From Flavobacterium cheongpyeongense (GTDB taxonomy: Bacteria; Bacteroidota; Bacteroidia; Flavobacteriales; Flavobacteriaceae): DNA of 64,000 nt. The number at the start of each line of letters is the position of its first letter. Within the stretch, counting starts at the first letter, position 1. Location: contig NZ_QJHK01000018.1 of the NCBI RefSeq assembly GCF_003202435.1, positions 1-64,000 on the forward strand. The letters are read 5' to 3'. The notes beneath the pieces were generated by a model. It was not told where the DNA came from. It did not search any database and saw nothing but the letters and a program-made list of their open reading frames with translations. The position numbers were made by a program, and so were the translations under genes. Positions 17,541-25,014 of the stretch are shown here, one piece after another.

Positions 17541-19678
17541 TGAAAATCAAAAATATTTTGAATAAAAGTTTTATAGCTTTCAGTCTGGCGTTATTATCAT
17601 TATCTGTTTTCTCACAGGAAACTCATAATTCTTCTGTGAAACCAGGTTTTTATGCAGAAAGGTTTCCGGTATTTCCGGGGTGTGAAAATTTAGAAACTAA
17701 GCATTTAGAAAATTGTTTTTATAAAGAAGTCCAGGATTTAGTTTATCAAAATTTTCAAATTCCTGAAAATTTAAAACAGGCAAATTACAAAGGTGAAATT
17801 AAAGTGCTGTTCGAAGTAGATGAAAACGGCGTTTTTAAAGTAATTTACGTAAATGCCTCAAATGATGATTTAGCTAAGGAAGCCAAACGTGTTTTTGAGA
17901 AATTCCCAAAAATCAAGCCTTCTACTTATAATGGTGTTGCAACTTATTCAAAATACACTATTTCAATAAATATACCTTTAAAAAGTACGGAGCAAATTGC
18001 CGAAGAGGCTTTGGCAGCAGCCGGGATTTTAAAACCAGCCAAAAAACCAATGACAGAACTGGATAGCATTGTATATAAAAAATATAATAATCCTGAATTC
18101 GAAAGTCATTTAAATATGCCCTTTTCACATAGTTATTATGCACAATTTGACGAGGCTATGAATCAGGTAGGAAGTAATAATCACACGTCTTCGAAACCTT
18201 ATACTTATGCAGAAGTTTCAAAATATTATGATTTAAAAGCCGTAAACGAATCGCTTCAGAAAAAAGCTTCAGGCTGGTTGGGGAGAAAGTGGTGGAATGA
18301 GAATATGGTGCAGATTCAGGGAGAAGATTATTGGTTATCACTAAATCCAATTGTCGATTTGCAAATGGGTAAAGCTTCGGATCTGGATTCCTATACTTAT
18401 GTAAATACCAGAGCTGTTAATTTTAGGGGTGGGTTAGGAAAACAAATTAATTTTACTACGACTATTTTTGAAAGTCAGGGCAGGTTTGCAGGATATTTTA
18501 ATGATTATGCAAATTCTTTAAAACCTTCAGGGGGAAATCCTGCTATAATTCCGGGTATGGGGATTGCAAAACAATTTAAAACCGATTCGTATGATTTTCC
18601 TTTAGCAGAGGCCAATATAACATACACCCCAAGTAAAATTTTTGATTTTCAATTGGGTTATGGAAGAAATTTCATTGGTGATGGATACCGTTCATTACTG
18701 GAAAGTGACGGGGCAAGTCCCTATCCTTATTTTAAAATCAATACAACTTTCTGGAAAATAAAATATACGAATACGTATATGTGGCTCAAAGATGTTCGTC
18801 CGGATGCTACGGTAGATAAGACGTATGCTTCAAAATATATGGCAAATCATTATTTGAGCTGGAATGTTTCAAACAAACTGAATTTAGGTTTCTTTGAATC
18901 AGTAGTCTGGACAGATACTAATAATAGAGGATTTGATGTGAATTTTGTGAATCCGATTATTTTTTATCGTTCTGTTGAATTTGCTTCGTCTTCTAAAAGC
19001 GGAAATGCTCTTTTAGGTATCACATCAAAATTTAAATGGAATAATCAGATTAATTTATATGGGCAGTTTTTAATTGATGAATTTTCATTTGGAGATATAA
19101 AGTCAGGTGATAATAGCTGGAAAAACAAACTGGGATATCAGTTGGGGGCTAAATATTTTAATGCTTTTAAAGTTAAAGATCTGCTTCTTCAGTTAGAGTA
19201 CAATCATGTAAGGCCGTATGTGTACTCTCATAGCGCAGCTATTACTAATTATGCACATAATAATCAGAGTATTGGTCATCAGTGGGGCGGTAATTTTGAA
19301 GAACTCATTGCCATAGGACGTTATCACAAAGGTCGTTATTTTGCTGATGCAAAGTTGACAGTGGGTAAAAGAGGTTTTGATTTTGATACCGCCGGAGACT
19401 CATTTAATTATGGAGGCAACATTTATAAAAGTTATGATGAAAACCGACCTTACGATAGTGGGGTAAAGGTAGGTCAGGGTAACACAACCAATATTTTTAT
19501 TGCTGATGTTCAGGCAGGATATTTAATAAATCCAATGACTAATTTAAAGTTTTTTGGAAGTTTTATCTACAGGAATTTTGATCCTGTTCAAAATACGGCA
19601 ACTACTTTTAAGCAAAGTACAACCTGGTTCACAATTGGATTGCGTTCGGATGTCTTTAATTGGTATTTTGATTATTAA
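17540..19678 (+). CDS. remB: RemB-like gliding motility outer-membrane protein with N-terminal TonB-C-like domain
   Basis: 712 aa. A signal peptide (ending SVFSQ) is followed by a Bacteroidota TonB-C-like domain (about 35-150): FPVFPGCEN, then FQIPENL, GEIKVLFEVDENGVFKVIYV and EEAKRVFEKFPKIKP-like spacing. A connector and a Wzi-like beta-barrel follow (about 215-712; LGYGRNFIGDGYRSL, GHQWGGNFEELIA, final WFTIGLRSDVFNWYFDY). RemB of F. johnsoniae lies at this exact place, after sprA-gcvH-vanZ-deoC, and mutants have reduced motility. The name rests on gene order plus protein type remembered from that species. The combination of a TonB-C-like domain with an outer-membrane barrel is uncommon. Confidence 0.8.
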   Translation: MKIKNILNKSFIAFSLALLSLSVFSQETHNSSVKPGFYAERFPVFPGCENLETKHLENCFYKEVQDLVYQNFQIPENLKQANYKGEIKVLFEVDENGVFKVIYVNASNDDLAKEAKRVFEKFPKIKPSTYNGVATYSKYTISINIPLKSTEQIAEEALAAAGILKPAKKPMTELDSIVYKKYNNPEFESHLNMPFSHSYYAQFDEAMNQVGSNNHTSSKPYTYAEVSKYYDLKAVNESLQKKASGWLGRKWWNENMVQIQGEDYWLSLNPIVDLQMGKASDLDSYTYVNTRAVNFRGGLGKQINFTTTIFESQGRFAGYFNDYANSLKPSGGNPAIIPGMGIAKQFKTDSYDFPLAEANITYTPSKIFDFQLGYGRNFIGDGYRSLLESDGASPYPYFKINTTFWKIKYTNTYMWLKDVRPDATVDKTYASKYMANHYLSWNVSNKLNLGFFESVVWTDTNNRGFDVNFVNPIIFYRSVEFASSSKSGNALLGITSKFKWNNQINLYGQFLIDEFSFGDIKSGDNSWKNKLGYQLGAKYFNAFKVKDLLLQLEYNHVRPYVYSHSAAITNYAHNNQSIGHQWGGNFEELIAIGRYHKGRYFADAKLTVGKRGFDFDTAGDSFNYGGNIYKSYDENRPYDSGVKVGQGNTTNIFIADVQAGYLINPMTNLKFFGSFIYRNFDPVQNTATTFKQSTTWFTIGLRSDVFNWYFDY

Positions 19679-19790
19679 AATTAATAAGATTTTTCAAAAC
19701 AATTGTATTGAAAGATAGCAAGTCCTTATTTTATAATGGTTTTAATGAAAAAATCTAATTTTATAGGTCAGAATTCTATAATCTAATTTG

Positions 19791-19798
19791 TACATTTG
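19791..19798 (+). promoter_or_regulatory. TAnnTTTG -7 element before ctaB
   Basis: TACATTTG lies inside the longest possible reading frame of the heme O synthase gene, which excludes the far-upstream TTG at 19788 as start if the site is used. Confidence 0.5.
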
Positions 19799-19832
19799 CA
19801 CCACTCAAAAAAACAGACAAATAATTACCGTA

Positions 19833-20735
19833 TTGAACGCTATTAAAAATACAATTTCACTCAAATCAATATTTCTGGATTTCAAAGAAATTACTAAGGC
19901 TGGTTTAGCTATCAGTGTTTTGTTTTCTTCTATTGCGGGTTATTTATTAGGTGTGAACAATGAAAATCCTTTTGAATGGAGTGTTTTAGCTGTTTTAATG
20001 ATTGGGGGGTATTGTATGGTTGGGGCTTCTAATGCGTTTAATCAGGTCATAGAAAAAGATATTGATTCTTTAATGGACCGTACCAAAAACCGACCAGTTC
20101 CTTCGGGGCGGATGTCTCCAAAAGTGGCTTTGCTGGTTGCTGGTTTGCTTACAGTTATTGGTATTACTTTATTGTATACGATAAATGCAAAATCGGCCAT
20201 GTTTGCGGCAATTTCGATATTTTTATATACAAGTATTTATACACCTTTAAAAACGGTAACATCATTATCTGTTTTTGTAGGTGCTTTTCCCGGGGCGATA
20301 CCTTTTATGTTAGGATGGGTTGCAGCAACAGGAGAATTTGGAATAGAAGCAGGTACTCTGTTTTTAATTCAGTTTTTCTGGCAGTTTCCTCATTTTTGGG
20401 CAATTGGATGGTTCTTGTATGGCGATTATGAAAAAGCCGGAATCTTTATGCTTCCAACAGGAAAAAAAGATAAAGGAACAGCTTTGCAGATTATATTATA
20501 TACGATTTGGCTTATTATAGCTTCATTATTGCCAGTTTTAGGGTATACGGGGCAGTTATATATTTCGACAATCGCAGCAGTTTTGGTATTTGTACTTGGT
20601 TTGTGGATGTTGTTTTATGCAGTTCGTTTGTATCAGTTAAGGACAGCGAAATCTGCGAGAACCTTAATGCTGGTGAGTGTTTCGTATATTTCTTTATTAC
20701 AGATTGTATATATAGTAGATAAATTTTTAAGATAG
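19833..20735 (+). CDS. ctaB: protoheme IX farnesyltransferase (heme O synthase)
   Basis: 300 aa from the TTG at 19833. No ATG exists before the conserved sequence, and the -7 element at 19791 argues for this start. A UbiA-type prenyltransferase, it converts heme B to heme O for terminal oxidases. It has the aspartate-rich motif NQVIEKDIDSLMDRTKNRPVP, the second loop GDYEKAGIFMLP and eight or nine hydrophobic helices. It begins the oxidase block; subunit III follows 2 bp after the stop. Confidence 0.95.
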   Translation: MNAIKNTISLKSIFLDFKEITKAGLAISVLFSSIAGYLLGVNNENPFEWSVLAVLMIGGYCMVGASNAFNQVIEKDIDSLMDRTKNRPVPSGRMSPKVALLVAGLLTVIGITLLYTINAKSAMFAAISIFLYTSIYTPLKTVTSLSVFVGAFPGAIPFMLGWVAATGEFGIEAGTLFLIQFFWQFPHFWAIGWFLYGDYEKAGIFMLPTGKKDKGTALQIILYTIWLIIASLLPVLGYTGQLYISTIAAVLVFVLGLWMLFYAVRLYQLRTAKSARTLMLVSVSYISLLQIVYIVDKFLR

Positions 20736-20737
20736 TT

Positions 20738-21325
20738 ATGGAAATGACAATGAAAATAAGTGAAGAGCAAGTGCAAAAATCAAAATCTGCCAAATTGATT
20801 TTGTTGTTCGCAATGGTTAGTATGACCATGATGTTTGCAGGGCTTACAAGTGCATTTGTAGTTAGTAAATCAAGAGCAGACTGGCTGAAGGATTTTCAAA
20901 TCCCAACTGCTTTTTATTTTAGTACAGCAGTCATTATTGGCTGTAGTGTTGCTTTTTATTTAGCAAAAAAAGCAATTGAAAAAGGAAATAGAAGTGCAAC
21001 TACTGCATTTCTTTTAGGGACATTTGCTATGGGAATTGCTTTTGTGGTTTTACAATTCAGAGGTTTTGGACAAATCATCGAAAGTGGTTATTATATGACA
21101 GGACAGGGTAGTTCAATTACTACAACTTTTCTTTATGTAATTGCACTTATGCATCTGTTACACCTGGCCGGCGGATTAATTTCACTTTTAATTATAATTT
21201 ATAATCATTTTAAACAAAAATACAATCCGGCCCAAACTCTTGGAATAGAACTAGGTGCGATGTATTGGCACTTTTTGGATTTATTATGGGTATTATTATT
21301 TTTATTTTTATATTTCTTTAAATAA
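20738..21325 (+). CDS. heme-copper oxidase subunit III (short form)
   Basis: 195 aa, five predicted membrane helices. Family motifs are AGLTSAFVVSKSRADW, the central loop GQGSSITTTFLYVIALMHLLHLAGG and the C-terminal AMYWHFLDLLWVLLFLFLYF. Subunit III supports proton uptake and stability in cytochrome oxidases. It is the first of two tandem subunit III genes, which is common in Bacteroidota cytochrome clusters. The catalytic subunits I and II are not in this window. Confidence 0.92.
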   Translation: MEMTMKISEEQVQKSKSAKLILLFAMVSMTMMFAGLTSAFVVSKSRADWLKDFQIPTAFYFSTAVIIGCSVAFYLAKKAIEKGNRSATTAFLLGTFAMGIAFVVLQFRGFGQIIESGYYMTGQGSSITTTFLYVIALMHLLHLAGGLISLLIIIYNHFKQKYNPAQTLGIELGAMYWHFLDLLWVLLFLFLYFFK

Positions 21326-21335
21326 GAAAAAAACG

Positions 21336-21343
21336 TAAATTTG
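21336..21343 (+). promoter_or_regulatory. TAnnTTTG -7 element between the subunit III genes
   Basis: TAAATTTG lies 25 bases before the second subunit III ATG, suggesting an internal promoter within the oxidase block. Confidence 0.45.
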
Positions 21344-21367
21344 GGAACTTTTTAATGAATAATTTTT

Positions 21368-22354
21368 ATGGGAGCGACAGTTACTACTGCAAATAACGAC
21401 GAAAAAACTTGGGGAGGCGGAGGAGATATCCAGCCATTAGGAGCAAGTTATGGTAAAATGATGATGTGGTTTTTTATCGTATCAGATGCCTTGACATTCT
21501 CAGGATTCCTTGCGGCTTATGGATTTTCTAGATTTAAATTTATTGAAACATGGCCCTTGGCTGATGAAGTGTTTACCCACTTTCCTTTTATGCACGGTGT
21601 TTCTGCTCCGATGTATTATGTAGCCTTAATGACTTTTATTTTGATTTTCTCATCTGTGACAATGGTTTTAGCTGTTGATGCAGGGCATCAGTTAAAGAAA
21701 ACAAAAGTTGCGGTCTATATGTTCTTAACTATTATTGGAGGTTTTATCTTCGTTGGTTCTCAAGCCTGGGAGTGGAAAAACTTCATTAAAGGAGAATATG
21801 GTGCCGTTGAAACAGCAGGTGGAAGTTTGTTGCAATTTGTTGATGCAAGCGGAAAAAGAGTAGCTTTGGCCGATTTTGCAGTAAAATTACCGGAGCAAAG
21901 AGAAGCTTTGACAAGAAGTCATTCAACTTGGTTTGTTGAAGATGCTGAAACACAACCAACTTTTACAGTTGCCGAAGTTCAGGCTGGTTTTAAAGCACAT
22001 CCTGAATTATTAATAAGAACCGAACAGCTTACTGCAAAAAAGAAAAAAACAGTATTGACCAGAGCAGAATCTGAGTCTCGTTTAGGTACTGCAAAATATG
22101 TTGTAGAAGGAGCTAACCTTACAAGAAATGAATACGGAAGCAAACTATTTGCAGATTTCTTTTTCTTTATTACAGGATTCCACGGTTTCCACGTGTTTTC
22201 GGGAGTTATTATCAATATCATTATTTTCTTTAATGTATTATTAGGTACTTACGAAAAGAGAAGAAGCTACGAAATGGTAGAGAAAGTTGGTTTGTACTGG
22301 CACTTTGTCGATCTTGTTTGGGTGTTTGTATTTACAGTTTTCTACTTAGTTTAA
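21368..22354 (+). CDS. cytochrome c oxidase subunit III (long form with soluble insertion)
   Basis: 328 aa. Membrane helices at about 30-55, 82-105, 113-136, 260-290 and 305-328, with family motifs SQAWEW, FFFFITGFHGFHVFSG and GLYWHFVDLVWVFVFTVFYLV. Residues about 140-258 form a hydrophilic insertion, absent from the classical protein, that separates the EW and TGFHG motifs. I believe related Flavobacteria have comparable long forms, but I know no function for the insert. Subunit IV follows 18 bp downstream. Confidence 0.93.
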   Translation: MGATVTTANNDEKTWGGGGDIQPLGASYGKMMMWFFIVSDALTFSGFLAAYGFSRFKFIETWPLADEVFTHFPFMHGVSAPMYYVALMTFILIFSSVTMVLAVDAGHQLKKTKVAVYMFLTIIGGFIFVGSQAWEWKNFIKGEYGAVETAGGSLLQFVDASGKRVALADFAVKLPEQREALTRSHSTWFVEDAETQPTFTVAEVQAGFKAHPELLIRTEQLTAKKKKTVLTRAESESRLGTAKYVVEGANLTRNEYGSKLFADFFFFITGFHGFHVFSGVIINIIIFFNVLLGTYEKRRSYEMVEKVGLYWHFVDLVWVFVFTVFYLV

Positions 22355-22372
22355 TTTTACATTTTAATTATT

Positions 22373-22723
22373 ATGTCACACGAGCACGTATCAAATACAA
22401 AAAGAATCTGGTTAGTTTTTGGTTACCTGTCAGTAATAACTACAGTAGAAGTTATTTTAGGTATCATTAAACCAGAATCATTAGAGTTTACGCATTTTAT
22501 TGGTTTAAATTTGTTAAACTGGATTTTTTATATTCTAACACTTGTTAAAGCTTATTTTATTGTATGGGCATTTATGCACATGGAAGGTGAAAAAAGCAGC
22601 CTTAGATGGTCTGTTGTTTCGCCTGTTATTTTCCTGGTTTTATATTTATTGTTTATTCTGCTTACAGAAGGACATTATATTTATGGGGTTTTTAAAGATT
22701 CTACTATTAAATGGAATTTTTAA
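22373..22723 (+). CDS. cytochrome c oxidase subunit IV family protein (caa3-type)
   Basis: 116 aa, three hydrophobic helices, beginning MSHEHVSNTKRIWLVFGYLS and carrying WAFMHMEGE, typical of the small prokaryotic subunit IV. It follows the long subunit III and precedes an intrinsic terminator, closing the ctaB-III-III-IV unit. Confidence 0.88.
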   Translation: MSHEHVSNTKRIWLVFGYLSVITTVEVILGIIKPESLEFTHFIGLNLLNWIFYILTLVKAYFIVWAFMHMEGEKSSLRWSVVSPVIFLVLYLLFILLTEGHYIYGVFKDSTIKWNF

Positions 22724-22743
22724 CATGATATTAATTCGAAAAG

Positions 22744-22769
22744 AGGCTCCGTTTAACGGAGCTTTTTTT
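22744..22769 (+). terminator. intrinsic terminator after oxidase subunit IV
   Basis: AGGCTCCG / CGGAGCTT (22744-22751 with 22757-22764) with a 5-base loop and seven T. The T-tail runs straight into the TATTTTTG motif at 22769-22776. Confidence 0.88.
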
Positions 22770-22776
22770 ATTTTTG
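22769..22776 (+). promoter_or_regulatory. TAnnTTTG -7 element fused to the terminator tail
   Basis: TATTTTTG lies 26 bases before the next start codon, directly at the end of the preceding terminator. Confidence 0.4.
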
Positions 22777-22801
22777 TACTCCAATAACTTCCCTACTTAC
22801 A

Positions 22802-23458
22802 ATGAAAAAAAATATAGTTCTCTTTGTACTTTTTGTTTTGCCAATTGTAGCCTATTTATTTTTTGCTTCAGGTGTTAATAGTTTTACAACATTACCTGTA
22901 ATTACACCTAAAATTGCTGATTTTGGTAATTGGAAATCCCTAAATGGCAAAGAAGTTCTTCTGGATAAAAAGATAACTGTTTTGGGTTTTTCAGGATCTG
23001 ATATTTTGAGTAACAGAGGAAATTATTTCAATCTAAATGAAAAAATTTACAAGCGTTATAATGGTTTTGAAGACCTTCAGTTTGTAGTTATATGTCCGCT
23101 TGGGACAGAGAAAGAGGCTCAGAAAATAGTGGATGCTTTATCACCTTTTACAGATGTAAAAAACTGGAATTTTGTTTTTGCATCAAATCAAGAGATTCAG
23201 AAGTTTTACGATCAATTGCATTTAAAAGGGAAACTGGATAAAAATCTTGGTACTTCTAATGTTTATATTGTAGACAAAGAACGAAACTTAAGAGGTAGAA
23301 AAGGTGTTGCTAAAGATCAAAAAGAAGAATACAAAGAAGGTTATAATACTTTTCATCCTTCTGAATTGAGCAACGAGATGTTGGATGACTTTAAGATTAT
23401 TTTGTATGAATATCGTGCTGCTCTTAAAAAGAATCATAATGCTACTAAACAACTCTAA
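22802..23458 (+). CDS. membrane-anchored SCO/thioredoxin-like protein lacking CxxxC
   Basis: 218 aa. One N-terminal membrane helix (4-24) is followed by a thioredoxin-like extracytoplasmic domain: strand KKITVLGFSGSDIL where SCO proteins carry the copper-binding CxxxC, then FVVICPLGTE, WNFVFASNQEIQKFY and VYIVDKERNLRGRKG. There is one Cys only (in VICPLG), so copper binding of the SCO kind is not possible. The true SCO gene follows after 12 bp. It is probably an oxidase-assembly accessory derived from a SCO-like duplication; that is inference. Confidence 0.7.
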   Translation: MKKNIVLFVLFVLPIVAYLFFASGVNSFTTLPVITPKIADFGNWKSLNGKEVLLDKKITVLGFSGSDILSNRGNYFNLNEKIYKRYNGFEDLQFVVICPLGTEKEAQKIVDALSPFTDVKNWNFVFASNQEIQKFYDQLHLKGKLDKNLGTSNVYIVDKERNLRGRKGVAKDQKEEYKEGYNTFHPSELSNEMLDDFKIILYEYRAALKKNHNATKQL

Positions 23459-23470
23459 ATTGAACTCATA

Positions 23471-24160
23471 ATGTTTAAAAATAAATCATATATCGGTATT
23501 TCGTTTATTATTTTAATTTTCGGAATCTATGCAGTGCCAAAAATCGTAGACAGAATAAAAAATGGAGACGTTGTAAAAAACGATCGGCTGGATAATGCAG
23601 ATTTGAAAAATTCAAAATCGGATACAAAGTTGTTGACCATTGGTTCGGCACCAAAATTTGAATTAACCAATCAGGACAATCTGAAAATTTCTAATGAAAG
23701 CTATAAAGGAAAAGTATATGTATTAGAATTTTTCTTTACTACTTGTCCGTCTATCTGTCCAAAAATGAATTTAAGCATGTTAGAGATTGAAAAAACTTTT
23801 TTCGGGAATCCTAACTTTGGTATTGTTTCCATAACGATTGATCCAACTCATGATACTCCGCAGGTTTTAAAAGATCACAGAAAATTGTTAGGCGTTAAAT
23901 CATCAAACTGGAATTTTTTAACCGGAGATAAAGCAACTATTATGGATTTGTCAAACAAGGGTTTTAATTTGTACGCAGGAGAAAATGCGAAAGTAAATGG
24001 TGGTTTTGAACATTCGGGATTATTTGCATTAATTGATAAAGAAGGGAATATTCGTTGCCGTAAGGACGATTTCGGAAATCCAATTTTATATTATGACGGC
24101 TTGGACAAAAAAGGCGTTAGAGACATTCAGCAGGATATTAAAATATTATTAGAAGAATAA
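23471..24160 (+). CDS. SCO1/SenC family copper chaperone
   Basis: 229 aa, one N-terminal membrane helix, then a thioredoxin-like fold. The copper ligands are present: Cys92 and Cys96 in FFFTTCPSICPKMN and His181 in GGFEHSGLF. The family delivers copper to the CuA site of cytochrome c oxidase subunit II. Its place after the oxidase genes and before DUF420 is conserved in Bacteroidota. Confidence 0.94.
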   Translation: MFKNKSYIGISFIILIFGIYAVPKIVDRIKNGDVVKNDRLDNADLKNSKSDTKLLTIGSAPKFELTNQDNLKISNESYKGKVYVLEFFFTTCPSICPKMNLSMLEIEKTFFGNPNFGIVSITIDPTHDTPQVLKDHRKLLGVKSSNWNFLTGDKATIMDLSNKGFNLYAGENAKVNGGFEHSGLFALIDKEGNIRCRKDDFGNPILYYDGLDKKGVRDIQQDIKILLEE

Positions 24161-24162
24161 AA

Positions 24163-24702
24163 ATGGAAGATCATTCATTAGAAAAAAAGTACAACAAGTT
24201 TATTATTGCTGTTTCAATCGTTATTCCTGTTGTAGTGGCTATTTTATTTGGTGTCAAACTTAAAGATTTCGGTTACAATGTAGAACCATTTTCATTTTTA
24301 CCTCCTATATACGCAACTATAAATGGTATTACTGCGGTAGTTTTGATTTTGGCAGTAATTGCTATTAAAAAAGGGAATCAGAAACTACATGAAAGGTTAA
24401 TGACAACTGCCATTGTATTATCTGTTGCTTTTTTGGTAATGTATGTAGCGTATCATATGACGGCTGACTCAACTAAGTTTGGAGGGGAAGGAATCATTAA
24501 ATATGTTTATTTCTTTATTTTAATAACCCATATTCTATTATCAATTGCGATTATCCCTTTAGTTTTAATTACATATGTTAGAGCTTTAGCACAGCGTTTT
24601 GACAGGCATAGTAAGATAGCCAGAATAACTTTTCCGCTTTGGTTGTATGTTGCTGTGACTGGTGTTGTGGTTTATTTAATGATTTCTCCTTATTATGCAT
24701 AA
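24163..24702 (+). CDS. DUF420 membrane protein
   Basis: 179 aa with five hydrophobic helices (about 12-28, 42-64, 75-95, 108-130, 150-172) and family residues including LHERLMTTA and a His-bearing helix FILITHILLSI. DUF420 proteins are usual companions of caa3 oxidase and SCO genes and are thought to help oxidase or heme assembly, but no mechanism is established. It starts 2 bp after the SCO stop; the next gene overlaps its end by 8 bp. Confidence 0.9.
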   Translation: MEDHSLEKKYNKFIIAVSIVIPVVVAILFGVKLKDFGYNVEPFSFLPPIYATINGITAVVLILAVIAIKKGNQKLHERLMTTAIVLSVAFLVMYVAYHMTADSTKFGGEGIIKYVYFFILITHILLSIAIIPLVLITYVRALAQRFDRHSKIARITFPLWLYVAVTGVVVYLMISPYYA

Positions 24703-24991
24703 AATAGAAAATAGAATAAACAATAAAGAAAATAGAATAGAAAATAGAATTCTGTTTGGGAGTTTATTCTCCAATAAATATTTCTATATTCTGTTCTCTA
24801 TATTCTTTTCTCTTACTGCGAATGCTCAATGTGCGATGTGTCGTGCTGCTCTTTCTGGAGAATCAAACATTAAAAAAGCTGAGGCAGTAAATGATGGAAT
24901 CGTTTATTTAATGGTAATTCCGTATTTGCTGGTTGCAATCATTGGAGTTTTGATTTACAGAATGTACAAATCAAAAAAGCAAGCCCAATAA
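24695..24991 (+). CDS. small CxxC membrane protein of the oxidase cluster
   Basis: 98 aa, overlapping DUF420 by 8 bp. The conserved core is a signal-like hydrophobic stretch ending TANAQ, then CAMCRAALSGES, NDGIVYLMVIPYLLVAIIGVLIYR (one C-terminal helix) and a basic tail. The first 20 or so residues (KIENRINNKENRIENRI) come from an A-rich direct repeat, so the N-terminus may be lineage-specific. I have seen this core beside DUF420 in Bacteroidota, with no assigned function. The last codons form the left arm of the shared terminator. Confidence 0.75.
   Translation: MHKIENRINNKENRIENRILFGSLFSNKYFYILFSIFFSLTANAQCAMCRAALSGESNIKKAEAVNDGIVYLMVIPYLLVAIIGVLIYRMYKSKKQAQ
24700..24812 (+). repeat. A-rich AAAATAGAAT direct repeats with T-rich inverted copy
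   Basis: Several copies of a unit like GAAAATAGAAT occupy 24700-24752, and a partly complementary TTCTATATTCT pattern follows at 24779-24812. Together they make an imperfect inverted repeat inside the 5' coding part of the small CxxC gene. Confidence 0.7.
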
Positions 24992-25014
24992 ATTTTTATT
25001 CGGCTTGCTTTTTT
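24973..25014. terminator. bidirectional terminator shared by two convergent genes
   Basis: A perfect 13-bp stem (24973-24985 with 25002-25014) has A6 on one side and T6 on the other. The left arm encodes the last residues of the small CxxC protein and the right arm reaches the stop codon of the convergent DUF4403 gene. Confidence 0.92.

Noticed and set aside
22542-22787. 81-codon plus-strand frame overlapping oxidase subunit IV
   Set aside because: It overlaps a well-defined membrane gene in another frame and runs through the terminator.
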